A stretch of 64,000 nucleotides of DNA. Origin: Streptococcus sp. HMSC078D09. Lineage in GTDB: Bacteria; Bacillota; Bacilli; Lactobacillales; Streptococcaceae. The notes under the pieces are model-generated. The model did no database searches and was not told the DNA's origin. It saw nothing but the letters and a program-made list of their open reading frames with translations. Positions 62,422-64,000 of this stretch are shown here, in pieces. The stretch spans positions 119,373 through 183,372 of the forward strand of contig NZ_KV813650.1 in the NCBI RefSeq assembly GCF_001813675.1, given 5' to 3'. The position numbers and the translations under genes were made by a program. Numbering within the stretch: position 1 is the first letter of the stretch; every line of letters starts with the position of its first letter.

Positions 62422-63444
62422 ATGACAGTATCACTTGATTGGGAAAACCTTGGCTTTTCATATATGAAATTACCCTATCGCTATTTGGCACATTATCGCA
62501 ATGGAGCTTGGGAAAAAGGAGAATTGACAGAAGATGCGACCTTGCATTTGTCCGAATCTTCTCCAAGTTTGCATTACGGTCAGCAAGCCTTTGAAGGGTT
62601 AAAAGCCTACCGTACAAAAGATGGAAGCGTCCAATTGTTCCGTCCAGATCAAAACGCCAAACGTTTGCAACGCACAGCAGATCGTTTGCTGATGCCTCAA
62701 GTTCCAACGGATATGTTTGTGGATGCTTGTAAGGCAGTTGTAAAAGCAAATGAAGAGTATGTTCCACCGTATGGTACAGGAGCTACTCTATACCTTCGTC
62801 CACTTTTGATTGGGGTTGGTGATATTATCGGTGTGCATCCAGCAGAAGAGTATATCTTTACCATCTTTGCCATGCCTGTCGGTAACTATTTTAAAGGTGG
62901 TTTGGTTCCAACGAACTTCTTGATTCAAGACGAGTACGACCGTGCTGCACCACATGGTACAGGGGCTGCAAAAGTTGGTGGGAACTACGCAGCTAGTATG
63001 TTGCCAGGTAAGATTGCGCATGATCGTAACTTCTCTGACGTGATTTACCTCGATCCAGCGACTCACACCAAGATTGAAGAAGTTGGTTCTGCAAACTTCT
63101 TTGGTATCACTGCTAATAACGAATTTGTGACCCCGCTGAGTCCTTCTATCTTGCCATCGATCACCAAGTACTCTTTACTTTACTTGGCAGAACACCGTCT
63201 TGGTATGACACCAATTGAAGGGGATGTCTTTATCAATGACTTGGATCGCTTCGTAGAAGCAGGAGCTTGTGGTACCGCAGCTGTCATCTCTCCAATCGGA
63301 GGTGTTCAACACGGGGATGACTTCCATGTCTTCTATTCTGAAACAGAGGTAGGTCCTGTCACACGGAAGCTCTATGACGAGTTGACTGGTATCCAATTTG
63401 GTGATGTCGAAGCACCAGAAGGATGGATTTTCAAAGTCGATTAA
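62422..63444 (+). CDS. ilvE: Branched-chain amino acid aminotransferase
   Basis: A 340-residue fold-type IV PLP enzyme that transaminates Leu, Ile and Val. LHYGQQAFEGLKAYR and LFRPDQNAKRL are N-terminal signatures; GAAKVGGNYAAS is the cofactor region and EVGSANFFGI the substrate loop. AAAAGGAG precedes ATG 62422. A perfect CodY box upstream suggests repression when branched-chain amino acids and GTP are plentiful. Followed by a degenerate repeat/terminator. Confidence 0.97.
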   Translation: MTVSLDWENLGFSYMKLPYRYLAHYRNGAWEKGELTEDATLHLSESSPSLHYGQQAFEGLKAYRTKDGSVQLFRPDQNAKRLQRTADRLLMPQVPTDMFVDACKAVVKANEEYVPPYGTGATLYLRPLLIGVGDIIGVHPAEEYIFTIFAMPVGNYFKGGLVPTNFLIQDEYDRAAPHGTGAAKVGGNYAASMLPGKIAHDRNFSDVIYLDPATHTKIEEVGSANFFGITANNEFVTPLSPSILPSITKYSLLYLAEHRLGMTPIEGDVFINDLDRFVEAGACGTAAVISPIGGVQHGDDFHVFYSETEVGPVTRKLYDELTGIQFGDVEAPEGWIFKVD

Positions 63445-63546
63445 ACCGAAAGCATCTGATACAAAAGTGTCCAGGCTTCAATGAGAATAAGTCTTAACTA
63501 AAGGACGCAGTAGCTAATGTTTCTCTTCATTCGCTTTTAGGAATAG

Positions 63547-63624
63547 AAGAGTGCCGAATGACTCTTGCGGGGGTGGGATAAAGAAGGAATTTCTAACTAA
63601 ATTCTTTCTGACCCACTCCCTTTT
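63547..63624. repeat. Hairpin-rich terminator/repeat relative after ilvE
   Basis: AAGAGT-gccgaatg-ACTCTT (63547-63566) is followed by GGGGTGGGATAAAGAAGGAATTT pairing with AAATTCTTTCTGACCCACTCCC, then TTTT. The second hairpin resembles the GTGGGAC/GTCTCAC arm of the element at 148 and 9493 but is diverged. Confidence 0.65.
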
Positions 63625-63627
63625 CTC

Positions 63628-63656
63628 TTGCGTCATCAAGAGAATTTTTGTAAAAT
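63628..63656 (+). promoter_or_regulatory. Promoter of the DUF2969 gene
   Basis: TTGCGT (63628-63633), a 17-bp spacer and TAAAAT (63651-63656). Confidence 0.55.
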
Positions 63657-63680
63657 AGAAAAAGTGAAAAGAGGGTTGAA

Positions 63681-63911
63681 ATGAGTAAAAAAGATAAGAA
63701 AATTGAGATTCAAATCGTTGATAGTAAAGTAACCGTCGGAAAAGACACTTTTGATGGTTTCACTTTGTCCATTGGAAAGAAAACGATTGGTGAAATTGCA
63801 GATATGGCTGGTCAATATGCCATTATCAAAAATGGAAATGTGGATTCTCTTTACAAAAAACTTGAAAAAGCCGTTGAAATTTTGATAGAAAATTATAATT
63901 TGAATAAATAA
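63681..63911 (+). CDS. DUF2969-family small protein
   Basis: A 76-residue basic cytoplasmic protein: KIEIQIVDSKVTVGKDTFDGFTLSIGKKTIGEIADM, then YAIIKNGNVDSLYKKLEKAVEILIENYNL. This resembles the streptococcal DUF2969 family, found downstream of ilvE in related genomes. Function unknown. GAGGG precedes ATG 63681, and the own promoter is at 63628. Confidence 0.8.
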   Translation: MSKKDKKIEIQIVDSKVTVGKDTFDGFTLSIGKKTIGEIADMAGQYAIIKNGNVDSLYKKLEKAVEILIENYNLNK

Positions 63912-63915
63912 GGGC

Positions 63916-63944
63916 TTGCAATCATAATAAATCAATGGTATAAT
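63916..63944 (+). promoter_or_regulatory. tRNA-Tyr promoter
   Basis: TTGCAA (63916-63921), a 17-bp spacer and TGG-TATAAT (63936-63944), a strong promoter. Confidence 0.85.
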
Positions 63945-63963
63945 AGATCCTGTTGATTTATAT

Positions 63964-64000
63964 GGAGAGATAGCGAAGAGGCTAAACGCGGCGGACTGTA
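63964..64000 (+). tRNA. tRNA-Tyr (GTA), 5' part; truncated by the window end
   Basis: GGAGAGA starts the acceptor arm, TAGCGAAGAGGCTAAACGC is the D arm and GCGGACTGTA reaches anticodon GTA at the last base. The 3' half lies outside the window. Confidence 0.85.

Overview
The window is chromosomal DNA of a Streptococcus. Gene order and protein content fit the mitis/sanguinis/parasanguinis part of the genus: rplS next to tRNA-Arg(CCT), deoB-punA-deoD, PyrR-controlled pyr genes, ung-mutX-pyrC, leuABCD with a Leu leader peptide, and plsY-parE-parC-ilvE. The species cannot be fixed from the sequence alone. Most genes have moderate GC. About 15.7-23.7 kb is conspicuously AT-rich and looks acquired.

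Layout. 0-7.8 kb: small accessory genes (RDD protein, Nudix hydrolase, MerR regulator, Ltp-repeat membrane protein, lipoprotein, two CPBP proteases, ankyrin protein). 7.9-15.6 kb: solitary glycerol kinase, acetoin/diacetyl reductase, L31 type B, a pApA phosphodiesterase, flavodoxin, chorismate mutase with a CLC-F type fluoride exporter, and L19 with its leader. 15.6-23.7 kb: tRNA-Arg followed by a type III restriction-modification pair and two uncharacterised AT-rich membrane-protein genes, the best candidate for an undescribed defence cassette. 23.7-27.8 kb: two lipoproteins, a PrsW-like protease and mnmE. 27.8-35.5 kb: a nucleoside-salvage operon (rpiA, deoB, punA, deoD) that also carries a CLC transporter, a glutamine amidotransferase, a stand-alone HEPN protein resembling the RNase half of Csm6, and a sirtuin. 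35.5-38.1 kb: LysR regulator CpsY and a DUF6688-like membrane protein. 38.1-41.9 kb: pyrK-pyrD, pyrF and pyrE with two PyrR attenuators and an unusual hairpin-rich spacer. 42-48.8 kb: membrane proteins, ung-mutX-pyrC, and a YpmR/YpmS-like pair. 48.8-54.1 kb: leucine operon with CodY boxes and a leader-peptide attenuator. 54.1-64 kb: YrdC-family protein, tandem paralogues of unknown function, plsY, parE, an ANT(6)-like gene, parC, ilvE, a DUF2969 protein and the 5' part of tRNA-Tyr.

How it works together. Pyrimidine synthesis (pyrK, D, F, E, C) sits near salvage and uracil repair. Branched-chain amino-acid genes (leuABCD, ilvE) share CodY-type boxes, and one box also precedes the YrdC-family gene. 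Several non-coding elements recur: a ~178-bp inverted-repeat element present twice in opposite orientation, a related family of GAGGCT-stem terminators, and a long-hairpin leader core found before both deoD and parC. Family names come from recognising sequence motifs by eye; no database search was run.
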